From Combretum micranthum (taxonomy: Eukaryota; Streptophyta; Magnoliopsida; Myrtales; Combretaceae): a stretch of 64,000 bases of DNA. Positions 46,938 to 59,053 of this stretch are shown here, piece by piece. The position numbers and the translations under genes were made by a program. The stretch covers positions 1 to 64,000 of the forward strand of contig JAMXBD010004240.1 of the NCBI GenBank assembly GCA_024138025.1, read 5' to 3'. The notes beneath the pieces were generated by a model. That model was given only the letters and a program-made list of their open reading frames with translations. It made no database searches and was not told the origin of the DNA. Each line of letters begins with the position of its first letter. The first letter of the stretch is position 1.

Positions 46938-49900
46938 TGTAAGCCCCTAGATTTTTCGATATTATTAGCAAACCCTAAGAACCGGAAGTTGAAACAAAAC
47001 CCTAAAATTAACCTAGTTCTATGATTAATCTAGTGAATCTAGATCCGGCAATCCCGTGTTCTTAAACCCTAGAAAATGAAATTGAGATAATTGTGGAAAA
47101 CGGTTCGTAATAACATAGGGAAGCCTAAAAATATCATATTCGAATTTTCTAGTGTCCTTCGGATCCATCGGATCAGTTTTCAAAAACCGTGCCCGGAGCA
47201 CCGATAGCAAAATATTCCGACAACGCCAATAGACTCGTAAAAATATAAGGTTTTCAAAAATATCAGTTTTAGAATTTTTTCGGTATCTAAAAATAACAGA
47301 TATAGGCCTTTTACGCGTATTTTCTTTACTACGGTATTTTAATTGTCTAGTCTACTATTCATAGTACTTTCTAATATTCATTACTATTCACCTATCTCTA
47401 TTTTGTTACACTCTATTCTTACACACTACCATACCTATACCTTACAATTTACCTTCCCCATACAACTTTAATCACATCACACTTTACACATTACTTCTTT
47501 TTATTACAAAACAAAAAAATTAATCAATTTTTCTCTTCTCTCAAGGCCATTGCCGTCCACCCTCTCTCTCTTCCTCTCAATTTGTTTTCTTTCCAATTTA
47601 TTTTATTACATCTAATTTCCACTCCAAAAATCTAATAAAATCCCCCTTCCTCTTCCATTCTTTCACACCAAAAATTCATACTAAAAACTCCCAAATTACT
47701 CCACAAAATTCCTCCTCCCAACCATCTCTCTCAAGTTCTCTCTTTTCCTTAGAAAATCCATCCCCACATAATACCCTAACCCATTATTTTCTTCTTTATA
47801 ACCAAGACATAAACTTTAGGTAAACTTCTCTTAATTACTCATCATGTTCATAAACTTAACTGAGTTTAGTGTATGTTTCTTAGACTCATTGAGTTAAAGA
47901 AGCAACAATTTATTCATGTTTTGTTTTTGTTCATGTTCTATTCTTTTCTTTATGTATGATGTTGTTATTGTTATTATTATTTGTTTCTAACCTAGCTTAC
48001 ATAAGCATCATGTATATTATGTATATATATTTATTTAGAGCATATAAGCTCACTTGTTATTTATTTATTTTCAAGTCTTCGCCATTTATTTATTTACTTG
48101 TTTTATGCAATATTAAGACTAGTCTTTCTCGTCTTAGACTTGTCCATATCAAGTCAAAACAATTTTATTTCCTTGCTTTTCTTTTCTTTTGAGGACTAGT
48201 CCATTCTTAGTCCCAGGATTCCTTGATGAAGTAAGGTTCCCAATACTTGACTTTACTTTTATGCTCTTATTTATTTTAATTATGATGTTTTTATATTTTT
48301 CATGGTTACATATTCTCATTCATGCATGAATATGTTGTTATTGTCTCAATCATAATAGAAATGAGCTTTCTTAAAATAAGAATAAGAACTCTTTTTAAAA
48401 ATAAATTTTGTCACATAAGAAGTTATTTCCTTAAAGGTTTGAAATTTATCTTAAGCAAACATTCTTCTAAAGTTAGATAAGCTAGCTCAAGTTTTAGTAA
48501 TAATATGTGGTTTTCACCAAGAAATACATAAAGTAAAGTTATTATAAAAACTCTTTTCAAAGAAATAAGAAAGTTTCTTTAACCTAAACAAAGGATTTCT
48601 TAAATTCAATTGTAAAGTTTTCCACCAACACTAAAGTCTAAGATAAGTTTTTCCAAAATTTACTTATAAGATGATTTCTTTTAAAAGTGGATATAACTAT
48701 GAAATAGTTAGAAAAACTATATGTTTCCTAAACCACTAGAAATAAATTTATGAAAATCTTGAATATTAAAATTACTTTTTGAAGATTAATAACTAAGAAA
48801 TGGAGTTAAAAGGAAGAAATACTCCTTTATAATAATTTAGGAAATTTTCAAAGTAAAACTAACTTCTTTTCAAGTCTTAAGCTTATCTCACTTTCAAGAC
48901 ATGTGTCTTACAAAACCATTGTTGAGACAACACAAATTCATGCATATAGTTTGAGTTTATACATATATATATACATAAATTCAAGAGATTTTTCAACCAT
49001 ACAATATATCTATATTTTTGTACAAAAGCCCTTGAGTGAATAAAGTTTGAAAACTCTAGTTTTGAAATTTGAAAAATTCGTATCAAATCATATGCTTCTA
49101 TTCCGAGACCTAAATGACCTCTTTTGATGAAAATAACCTTAGAAATCGATAAATCTTTTCGAGTAGGTAGAAATCGGTATATAATATGCAAAATTCCGAG
49201 TTAAAATGAGCAAGTTATGGCCATTTTAAGTTGGAATTTTCCATTCCATACGATTTTTACGAATTCTTTAAAGATAGAAGTATAGAATAGATCTTGGATG
49301 AAATACTCATGTTGGGTATTTCTTTTGTTTAGGTCGAGGATCACGATCTTGTCTTCCCGAGGATTACTTCGACTTAGAGCGCTATGGACGAGTGAGTTTC
49401 CTTTACGCTTATGTATTCGCGCATGTGCTTGCAGAATAGAGCACTAGATGTTAGGAAAAAGATAAAATTGATATGCATGTGGGATATTATGGGAATTACG
49501 TAGGTGATTCGTTGTGTGTGATCAATGAACGATAAGTATATCGAAACCCAAATTGTGATTGATATTAATGTCTCCATGTATGTATTGTTATGTGTGCAAA
49601 TATTGTTTGATCGCTTTAAATGATTTAATGCCATATTGAAATCCCCATATAATAAATTGCTCATGCATATCACTTAGAATATCATTTCGAAGTTTTGCTA
49701 CTACTCCTCAGCGTGGGATCGGAAAGGTAAGCTGCCTAGCTACATCTTGAGGGTTAGGACGTACAGGGAATACGGCCTCAAGGTGTAGCCGAGCTGGATC
49801 GATCGCTTTGGGCATGGAAGGCCCGGGGACTAGTAGTACGGTTCGTTGGAACCCCAAGACGCGCACAAACTTGAGGAGGTTGTTCGGGACCCAGTTCAAA

Positions 49901-50497
49901 GCATTCCCTAACCACCGATGGAGGGGTAAATCCATCAAACATACGAAACCGGATAGTCGAATGTAATGTTTGATCATATGGTTGTTGCATTCATATGCTT
50001 GATTAATAAACTTGTTTGATTGTTGTTATGAGTACTATTGCGTAAGGAATATCTCACTAAGCTAGTCATGCTTATACTCCTATAGACTTTTGATATTGTA
50101 GGATTATCCTTTGTACCCGAGACCACCTTGATTTCCCGGGTAGAATCCTTATTTTTTAGAAGCTTTTGGAGGCAATCTATTTTGAAGTTATAGAGTAGAT
50201 TTCTTCTAAAATCTTCTAGCTTTAGTTATGTTATATTTAGAACCATGTTATTATGAACTATCGGGGGAATGCCCCTTAGAAGCTGTAAGACTTTTATTTC
50301 AATGAAATATATTGAGTGTTATTTTGCATGTTCCGCTGCCAATGTCTTAAAATGCATTACTCCACCGGTCTCCCTTTGTTGTGAATGTACGCCTTGTACC
50401 GATATGGAAGCTTTCGAGTGACTGAGGTAGTCATTCTTGAGTTTTAATATTGCGTACGGCGGGCTGTCACATTTAGGGTACCCGCTGGGGCGTGACA
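46938..50497 (+). mobile_element. D: Tekay-like solo LTR (about 3.6 kb)
   Basis: Begins TGTAAGCC and ends CGTGACA, flanked by exact agaat duplications and lacking any internal region, so it is the product of LTR-LTR recombination. Shares the layout of B: donor-like ctttag|gtaaac (intron side 47820), the 'ccgagttaaaatgagcaagttatgg' type block near 49195, twin hairpins at 49917-49963, acceptor-like ATTGTAG ending 50101. TATA position (about 47633) reads aataaaat. Contains a GC-rich block at 49690-49915 not seen in B. Confidence 0.9.
49917..49963 (+). repeat. Twin U5 hairpins, solo LTR D
   Basis: GATGGA (49917) with TCCATC (49931); second arms CATACGA (49940) and TCGAATG (49957) pair with one mismatch. 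Confidence 0.6.
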
Positions 50498-50502
50498 AGA
50501 AT
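50498..50502. repeat. Target-site duplication of solo LTR D, right copy
   Basis: agaat, exact match to 46933-46937. Confidence 0.92.
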
Positions 50503-51552
50503 AAATTAATCTCTTATCTATTTTTATGCGATCTATCAAAACTTAGAGAGGAACGTTAACTACTTCAAAGGATAAGGAACATAATAGATTTGATTATCAA
50601 GTTTGAATTTCAATCTTCAAGAGAAGATAAATATCATCAAGATATCAGGAAATCATTCTTATCTTAGAATAATAACCTTATCATGAAGATTCAAATTTCT
50701 CAAATCAAGAAGATGATCACCACAATATTTGGAAAATCATCTACAAGAAAATAGGAAAATATCTTCAATCTTATCTTCTACCCAATTCAATATTGGTAGG
50801 ATTTGAATTTGAAAAAGGGATAAGGAACTTAAGATATCATCTGAGATTTACATGGGAAAGTTTATCCATCAGTTTTTGAACGTTAGAACTTGAATTCCAA
50901 AATTACAAAGTATTCTCTACAAGATATAATATACTTAACGGAAAATAGAGGCATATACAAAACACGTGATTTTGCTCTCTCACTCTCCTGCTTCTTCAAA
51001 ACTAATTTTGCTCTCTTTTAGAAGACACTTTGCCATGAGAAACAAAAAGAAGAATCACTACTGCTTATAATCATTCACGAGCTGATTTGTGCAAATCATT
51101 TCTTTTATTGCAATCTCTTGTTTTTAATCTTTTACTTGTGGAAAAGAAGGAACGTGTCGTTTCCTTCTTAGTTGCTAGCTTGATTATAGATTAGACTCTG
51201 TAGGATCGATTGTTAGCTTAAGGAAAGCTATGAGAATCAAGTAGAAATGATTTATATCTTGTAATTTGATTTATTTAAATATAATGGAACAAACCTGTGT
51301 GGATAATGGGGTCTCCAATTCAGAGCTAGAAGAGTGAACTGGTACACAAGGCAAAACTATTATACATAGTTGCCTGATTCTCTATTCCCTACATTTTAAA
51401 TTTCCATAATTTATTTTTATAATTATTTAATTGCTTATTCTGCTCTCATATCTAAAACCGAAGGGGAATAATTTTTTTTAAAGGCTTAAAATTTCAAATT
51501 TTGATAATAATCAATTCAACCCCCCTTCTTGATTATTAAAGTGGGACCAACA
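50503..51552 (+). repeat. Copia element F 5' LTR, right part
   Basis: Continues the LTR after D and ends GGACCAACA, the inverted match to its TGTTG start. No coding content seen. Confidence 0.75.
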
Positions 51553-51553
51553 A

Positions 51554-51569
51554 TTGTTATCAGAGTGGG
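51554..51569 (+). other. Primer-binding site, copia element F
   Basis: TTGTTATCAGAGTGGG just after the LTR, a variant of the Met-tRNA PBS typical of copia elements. Confidence 0.7.
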
Positions 51570-51601
51570 CTCTTTTTATCAAATTTAGTGATCCAAACAA
51601 A

Positions 51602-52922
51602 ATGTCTGAGAACAATGTTGCAATTCATCGTGCTCCTTTCGTTAATGGTTCAAATTTTTCTTATTGGAAAATGCGCATGGAAACATACATTATAGCTAAC
51701 GATTATGATTCTTAGCAGGTTATTTCTATGAGAGATAATGTAATCACTTTGAATAAAAATTTAGTTCTGACAGACTCTAAGAAGAAGATCATTGAAAAGA
51801 ACAGCAAAGAGAAAAATTTACTGTTAACCATTATTGCTGCATCAAAATTTTATCTGATATCTTCATGTGGAAGTGCAAAGGAAATCCATGATAGATTGTG
51901 TGAGACATATGAAGGAACAAACACAATCAAAGAAACCAAGATAAATGCTTTAATTCAATAGTATGAGCTGTTTAAATTTAAATCTAATGAATCTATCAAA
52001 GGTGCTTTTAATAGGTTTATAGCAATAACAAATGAGCTTGCATCACTTGGGAAGAGACTTGCTGATCCTAATCTAGTAAGAAAAATGTTGAGGATTTTGC
52101 CACCTTCTAGAGATGCAAAGGAGACCGCTATAGAAGAAGCACAAGATCTCATTAGAATTTCTCTTAGCCAATTAAGAGAAAAGCCAATGGTTTATGAATC
52201 TCACAAAAAGGCACTTAAGGAACTAAAACTAATACCAAAGGATTGTATTCAAAGCCAAAGAAGCTATTAATCAAGTTGAATCAGATGATAGTGAAGCTGA
52301 AGGAGAAGAAGATATTACTCTTCTAGCTCGAAAGCTTAATCAGTTTTTCAAAAGCAAAGAGGTAAGAAATTTAGTACTTTTAAGAAAACTACTGAATATA
52401 AGAAAAATGAAGCAGGAAAGGCTTATAAGTAAAAGGAGAAGAAATAAATCCAATGTTATGAATGTAAGAAACCCAGTCACATAAAGTACGAATGCCTAAT
52501 ATTAATAAAGAAAATGGAGAAGTACAAAGAGAAAAGTCAAGCTATGTTAGGAACATGGAGTGATTTGGATGACACATATAGTAGTCCAAAAGATTCTGAT
52601 GAAGAAGAGGAAGAAGCAAATCTATGTCTCATGACTACTTCTGAGGCACATTCTGAATATGATAATGAAGTAACTAAAGATGACATACTTGTTGAAATGC
52701 AAAAGTTATTAAAAGCTCTTAAAAAGGCTGATTTAAAAATAGCTATGTATGATAATGAGATAACGTCACTTAAGAATGAAAAAGAGGCTTCAAAACGAAC
52801 AAATTCTTTGCTTGTTGATGAAAATGACATCTTAAAGCATGATAATGAGAAATTGCATATAGATAATGAAAAGCTAAGAAAAGACAATAGCATGTTAAAA
52901 GAAGAAACCAGTATTTTGTAGG
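51602..52922 (+). pseudogene. gag: gag of copia element F (broken)
   Basis: Starts at ATG 51602 (MSENNVAIHRAPFVNGSNFSYW), with a stop at 51714 and another at 51959. Capsid (UBN2-type) sequence follows: SAKEIHDRLCETYEGTN, SIKGAFNRFIAITNELASLG, KMLRILPPSRDAKETAIEEA. One zinc knuckle, CYECKKPSHIKYEC, lies near 52452-52493. The part 52514-52921 is acidic then a Lys/Asn/Glu coiled coil (LKNEKEASKRTN, DNEKLRKDN), as in SIRE-lineage Gag. Frame changes occur near 52250 and 52510. Non-functional. Confidence 0.82.
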
Positions 52923-53925
52923 TAAAAATAGATGAGTTATCTAGTTCAATAAAGAAAACCTTTAATAAATTTAATGAAAGTGATAAAAAATTGAAATTGC
53001 TAATTTCTTCACAAAGGTTATCTTGTGAAAAGCATGGTTTATGATATAAACATGGTTCTAGTTCAAATGCATCTAAGAAAACGATATTTGTGAAAGTTAA
53101 ACTAGTTGTAGATACTAAACCAGTTATAAATGATGAATCTATTGTTAAGAGGAGTGAATTCAAAGCAAATCACGTAAAAAGAAACTAAATAAGAAAAACC
53201 AAAGGATATACCAGAAGGTATCCCATAAGTTATCCTTCTTATGGATATCATCAAAACAACTCCAGGGGTATACCAGAGTTACCCAAGAGAGAATAACTGG
53301 AAATAGGTAAACAACAGGTATTGGAATAACATCTCTTATACATGTTTCTTTTGTAATAAACCTGGTCATAGAGAATAGTATTATTATTGTAAAAGAAACA
53401 GGCTCAGTAATCAACAAGTGAAACAAAGAAATCAAATGAGCTTGATATAAAGGACCTAAACTCGTTTAGGTTCCTAAAAAGGTTTAATCATTTTAAATTT
53501 TGTAGGAACATGAAGTTAAAATCAAAGGAACATGGTATCTAGACAGTAGGTGTTCCAGACATATGATAGTAAATGCTTCATTATTCAATAGCATAATATG
53601 AGAGAAAAAGGATATGTAAAATTTGAAGACAATAATAGAGCTAAAATTGTTTCAACTGGAGATATTGGTATGCCTCCTTACATCATTGAAAATGTTTATC
53701 TCGTAAAAGTCCTAAAACATAATTTATTAAGCATTAGTCAGCTATGTGACAAAGGATATAAAATGGTTATTGAAAAAGATAAATGCTTTGCTTTTGATAA
53801 AAATGATAGAAAATTATTTGAAGGCTTTAGAAAGAAAAATATATATATGAAAAACGTAATGAAGTTGAAGATGCTTGTTGCTTGTTATCTATGAATGATC
53901 ATATTTTTGCTTGGCATAATGTTGG
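52923..53925 (+). pseudogene. Start of pol of copia element F: knuckle, protease, GAG-pre-integrase (broken)
   Basis: A second knuckle-like CFFCNKPGHRE then a stop and YYYC lies near 53343. The protease site reads WYLDSRCSRHM near 53532, with R where the family has G. The GAG-pre-integrase region is well preserved at 53598-53895: GYVKFEDNNRAKIVSTGDIG, YLVKVLKHNLLSISQLCDKG. It stops at 53893 and is cut by element E in the AWHN segment at 53925. RT and RNase H of F lie outside the window, if present. Confidence 0.8.
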
Positions 53926-54749
53926 TGTAGACACCCAATTTTTGCCCAATTAAAAATTAGGCTTAAGTTTAGAATAAATTAATGTCATGATTGAGTTCAT
54001 TAAAATATAAAATATAATAATAAAAATAATAAACAATAGTATAATAAAAAAGAGAAAATAAAAAAATAAAAATATAGAGGAATAAAATACGTATAATAAA
54101 ATAATTAAATGAATAATAGTAATATAAATAAAATATATGTAAGAAAAATTAAAATAAATAATTATTTAAGCTTAATATAATATATATTTTATTAGTCTTA
54201 AGTATTAGTGGGTTAGCTATATGACCAAGGCACAGGCCAACGGCCTAACGGATCAGACCATGGACACAAAGCAAGGGACCCAAGTTCGAATCTAGCCTAA
54301 GGCAGATTTTGCCTCTTTTTTGTTCATTTTTTTTCCCAAAAGACACATCGGTTCATCCACTTTGAGACCTCATTTGAGCAACGAATCTTTGTGTTTTTTC
54401 GAAATTGATTGTACAGACACGAACTAGGCATGGGATACATCACATATACACACAATTCGTGCATTATTTCATTCCAAAAGACACATTAATTAAGGCATGA
54501 AAATTGAAAAAATTCGAATGGACATGATTTTTCAAATCTTAAAATTGGCCGAATTGTGTCCTTTAATCAAATTAAACACACTTAATCGAAGAGTTGTGAT
54601 GTATAAACATAAGATTCGTGATCAATTTGAACCAACAATCACGAATCGAGTCCCAATTTTGAATCGTTTTTATTTGAAAAAATATAACGATTCGTGATTG
54701 TAAAATTGAACAAGTACGAAGCTTCGAAATGACAAATTGTTTCGAAATC

Positions 54750-54757
54750 TATAAATA
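54750..54757 (+). promoter_or_regulatory. TATA box, element E LTR
   Basis: TATAAATA about 825 bases into the LTR, followed by a leader rich in CACA words. Confidence 0.7.
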
Positions 54758-55278
54758 GGATCACCCCCAAGCAGAAAGCACAATTCAATTTCACAAAACA
54801 CGCACTACACGATCGAGATCTGAAAATAGAGAGAAAAGTGTTCGAATTGCAAAATTTGCAAATTCGAAGTGATTGAGAGGATTTCGATCCAATTAAAGAG
54901 TGTTAGGATCATCTAGGAAGTGTTCTTGATTGATTATAGTGTTTAGAATTGCTCGAATTTGCATTTGGAAGTTCTGCAAATTTTCGAATTTTTTTAAACC
55001 CTCGCCGCCGAGCACCACCACACGAACCGCCACTTCTGGTGGTTCTGGGAGTGAACCACCACCACCAGCCGCTGCAGCACCCCAATCCACGTCGGGCCGA
55101 CAAAGTTGGAGGCTTCGAAAACCACCAGGAACGGCCGAGGAACGCTCGAAAACCACCGTGATCGTCTTCTTCACCCGACGGAGCACCGAAATCCGACCCG
55201 AAATCCGAATCCAACCCGGTCGGTCGTCGGTCAACGGTGATCGGTCAACGGTCAACGGTCGTCGGTCAAAAGTCAGCA

Positions 55279-55386
55279 GATCCTGTGGTCCAGATTTGAT
55301 CAGAAGATCCTGTGGTCCAGATTTGATCAGAGGATCCTACGGTTCAGATTTGATCAGAGGATCAGACGGTCCAGATTCGATCAAAG
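55279..55386 (+). repeat. 27-bp tandem repeat in element E LTR
   Basis: Four units start at 55279, 55306, 55333 and 55360, each gatc..(a/g)cggtccagatt(t/c)gatca-like. More degenerate related words continue to about 55485. GC- and CpG-richer than the rest of the LTR. Confidence 0.85.
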
Positions 55387-56767
55387 CAATCAACGCTCCA
55401 GATCGAAAGTCATCAGATCCTGCGGTCCAGATTCAGTCTACAGATCAGACGCTCCAGATCTGATCCGAGAAGATCCAACGGTCCAGGTTAGTCTGTATTA
55501 TTAAATTATTTATTTATTATATATTTAATTTCGGAAAATAGGAAAAAATAGGAAAAAATTAATAAAAATTCGTAAAAAATCCAGAAAAATTCAGAAAAAT
55601 CCAGAAAAATTAGAATAATTATTTTTAATATAAATTTACATGTTTTAGCAATTTTTGATATTTTTGGATTTTTTAATATGTATTTGCATATAGATTGATC
55701 TTTAAATATATATTTGATGCATGAGATGTTTTGTTTTTGTATTTTAATTTTGTTATGATATATTTTGAATATGTTCTGAACATATGTGATGATTATTGAA
55801 TTTTGAAAAATAATAAATTGTTAATAGATTTTTTAAACCAAAATTGTTGTTGTAATAAAAGATAAAAATTTTTTTTAAAATCATGATATTAATTAAGTTT
55901 TTATCAAAATTATCTTTATAAATTTGCTATAAAGATAATACTCAAAGTTTTCAAAATTGATTTTCATGTAGCATTAAATTAGCCATGAATTATCATAAAT
56001 TGTTTTTTTTTAGAAAAATGATTTTTGGACTTAGAAAAATATTTTTTTATGAAATAAAATTCAATTGATTAGATCATAGGATCATCAAAATTAGTTTTCA
56101 TAAAAATTCAAAATTTAATAAACTTAAAGTGAGAATATTTTAAAAATATAAAATTGATCAACAAACTAAGTTCTTTATAAAAGAACTACGTTTTGTCTGA
56201 TCTCGATTAGCGAGTACGTAGGCACCTACGGGGCGACAATAAAATTAGAAAAAATATATTTTGTTTTGATAGTTTGAAATAATCATTTTGTACATATTAT
56301 AAGTTTTTTTTTTAAAAAGGAAAAATACAAATGTTTGTTGATATTTAAATCCTAAAAAAATACATAAAAATAAAAATGCATGATTAAACTTGTAGATATT
56401 TGTTTTATAAATGTTTTGTTTGAATTTTTTAGTATAGAAAAGGATAAATTCTAAATTTTAAATTTAAAGTGGTAACCGCTTAGGTTTTAATAGGTTAGCC
56501 CCCGAACTCAGATATCTGGTATTTTTTAAAAATTTGATTTTTAAATCAAACTTTTCGCAGACTAGTGGCTAAGTTAGGATTAACCGACCCATTAATCCTG
56601 GCTTTCATTTTTTCCCGATTTATATCGGGTGGCGACTCCAAAATATTTTCAAAATTAAATTTCTTTTAACCCCTAGTCGAGGATTCATGTTAAATGGGTT
56701 AGGGTTTAATATGAATCGGGTTAGGAGAAATGAACCGGATGATTTTCAAAATCCAGGCTCGACAGCT

Positions 56768-56785
56768 TGGCGACTCCACTGGGGA
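56768..56785 (+). other. Primer-binding site, element E
   Basis: TGGCGACTCCACTGGGGA three bases after the LTR; this type of PBS (tRNA-Arg in Ogre elements, from memory of the family) differs from the Met type in A-C. Confidence 0.75.
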
Positions 56786-57243
56786 CTCGCTTATTTTTTA
56801 AAAAAAAGAGGGCTAGCCACTTAAGTTTAAAATTTAAAATTTATCCTTATTTTTTGTATATTGTGTAATTATATGTTTGTATGTGTTTTGTATATATGTC
56901 TGTAACTTAGATTTTAAATTAGTTCATTTCACTTGCATATGCATTTGCATGTATGCACACAATGTGTGCTAGATACGGTCGAACCCAGGCCGTCTTAAGA
57001 GCCTAAGCGAGGAGTTCGAAGTAAGGTCCGGGGGCTGTGGTTTCCACCCTCTAGATCAAGAAAAGACTCCCACTCCGGTTTAGCCTTATGATTTGCTAGA
57101 CCGGGGAACCTATAGAACCTTACCAAATCATGCATTCATTCATGGGATTTGACCAATTTTTTTCAAAAAAATGGAGTTGTAAATTTTTTTTTAAAAAAAT
57201 TTAGGATTTGTCTCCTAATAGGGTCTTTATAAATCCTCAGGAA
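56786..57243 (+). other. Untranslated leader of element E
   Basis: No coding sequence recognised between PBS and ORF1. Moderately AT-rich with a few polyA runs. Confidence 0.5.
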
Positions 57244-58766
57244 ATGATTTCCTCGAGTTCGGACAGTAACGATAGCCTATGGGCTCGTCTCATCAAGGAA
57301 CCCCGAGTAGAGACTTTCAAGGATCCAATGCTGTTACTGGACCGATGGTTGGTCAGTTTTGACCCCGATCAACAATCATTCATTAAGGATAGGTTGGGCC
57401 GATCCTCAATTTACCTAAAGTCCAAGTTCCATTTACCATGTTTCGAGCCCTTGTTCATCTTTGGGAACCCAATGAAGTGGCATTCCGTCTAGGTCAACAC
57501 GTGCTAAGTCCTACCATTGAAGAATATGCTAGGTTGCTTCAAGCCCCACCCACTTCCGAAGGGATCTATGTACCAAGCCTTACTCAAAGTCCGATCCGCA
57601 TCATTTCAGAATTTTTGGGTTAAAAAGAGAAGCAGTAATTGAAGCCATGAAGGGTTGCAATGAATTCTCCATCCGATTAACTACTTTGATGGATTGGTTT
57701 GGAAACTTTGACAATTACATAAGCAACCGAGATTCCTTTACAGTATCAGTTGTGACCTGGAGTGAAAATCGGGTTAATGCTTTCATAGTGGCTGCTTTTG
57801 CTACCATACTCTTTCCACATGGGAACCTGTTCATTCACTTCCGAGTCATCGACTTGTAGCACAATATCTAACTGGCAAGTCATATGTTCCCGCCCTTCTA
57901 GCAGAACAAATCAGAAGTTTGAATCACATCAAGTCTAAGGGCAGGGGCAGTTTCAAGGCAAGCATGCATCTGTTGATGGTTTGGTTCTAGTCACACCAAG
58001 TACTACGGAAAAGATCTAGCTAATGGGTCCCTTATCCGCCCGAATTATGATCTCATCCAGTCTTTTGCTGAACGGGTCCATATGGAAGACAATGAGCCTT
58101 TCTGGTCTATACTTCAATATTTGAAGACATGAGACCTGAAGACTTTATGTGGCAAGCCCGTTGGTTTAAGTGTCCCGTTGCTATCTTAAGTTGCAAGAAA
58201 TACCTAACTGTGCCTTCATTGGAATCACTGGCTGTACAGGCTATTACCCCTCAAGTGTTATCCGACAATATGGCATGCTACAAGACATTACTGTCAAGCC
58301 AGAGTTGGGACGAGTTATTCTCGACTATATGGATCCAACCATGACTCAGATAGCAAGGCAGTCCAAGGTAAACCAAATAAAAGCCATCTGGGATGATAGA
58401 GAAATCAAGCCAGTTTTCGAAGTCGAGCCAGAAAATAAAGTGACTCGGGATTATAGAGCAACCAGGTGGTACATAGCCAATCAAATGAAGAAGAATAAGG
58501 ACATCCAATATGAAGCTCCTAACATTCTTGAACCAGCACCACCTGAACCTGATCCTGAAATGATTGCTTATATGGAAATGGTTTCAGCCCGGCTTGAAGT
58601 CTGTCATCGAGATTATATGCAAAGAGATAGAGAGATGATTGACCGCTTGGAAAAAGCTCACAATAGGATTGCACTGTTAGAGGATGAATTGAAGAAAGCT
58701 CGAAAAAGGACTCAACTACTTGAGGATCAAATCATCTGCCCTGCCAAGACTAGAAGACTAGTTTAG
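57244..58766 (+). pseudogene. ORF1 of element E (Ogre-type ORF upstream of gag), broken
   Basis: Starts at ATG 57244. First part SDSNDSLWARLIKE, DRWLVSFDPDQQSFIKD; frame changes at about 57480 (continues RLGQHVLSPTIEEYARLL), 57620 and 57850. The middle has AAFATILFPHG, the end (58170-58766) GRVILDYMDP, ENKVTRDYRATRWY and a coiled coil (RLEKAHNRIALLEDELKKARK). Ogre-lineage elements carry an extra ORF of this kind with unknown function; the order (domain resembling plant mobile-type proteins, then coiled coil) fits that. Not similar by eye to the aORF of A-C. Confidence 0.75.
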
Positions 58767-59053
58767 AAGATCTGAGTTTAGTTTTAGCAATTAAGGTTCT
58801 TGAACTTTTAGTATAGTAATTTAACTTTGTATGAAAGATTGTTTTTGAATTATTACAACTCCAATAAATGTGTTTATCAAAATTTGATGGTCATTATCCC
58901 CATTTGCATTTGCATCCTTGTGTTTGTATGTTAGTATTCTTATCTTCTTACTTCTTCCGGTCCAGTTACGAATCAAGTCTAGCGAATCCAAAATCCTGAA
59001 AGATAGCTTCCAAACCAGTTAGAAGTCCCATTTATACTAGATCACGAGCAAAG
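58767..59053 (+). other. Spacer between ORF1 and gag, element E
   Basis: AT-rich non-coding stretch of about 290 bases; nothing recognised. Confidence 0.5.

Larger units (their letters stand above)
46317..53925 (+). mobile_element. Element F: SIRE-like Ty1-copia retrotransposon, partial and interrupted
   Basis: 5' LTR (46317-46937 and 50503-51552, about 1.67 kb after removing D), PBS, gag with coiled coil, and pol to the GAG-pre-integrase domain, where element E inserted after 53925. LTR ends TGTTG and CAACA are inverted repeats. The long gag with UBN2-type capsid, zinc knuckle and Glu/Lys coiled coil fits the SIRE/Maximus lineage. Inserted in minus-strand Athila; the left flank ctttg would be its target duplication. 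Many stops. Confidence 0.8.
53926..56764 (+). repeat. Element E 5' LTR (about 2.8 kb)
   Basis: Begins TGTAGACACCC, ends GGCTCGACA. TATAAATA at 54750. The transcribed part begins with a GC-rich segment (55000-55485) holding a 27-bp tandem repeat and ending in a donor-like CAG|GTTAGT (intron side 55487). The rest is AT-rich. The tacgtaggcacctacgggg block near 56214 and the 'ggcgactcc' word are usual in this lineage. Confidence 0.88.

Noticed and set aside
54930..55463. Open frame of 177 codons in the E LTR
   Set aside because: Lies in the leader over a 27-bp repeat (a multiple of three, which keeps frames open). Composition follows the GC-rich repeat, and no homology is recognised.
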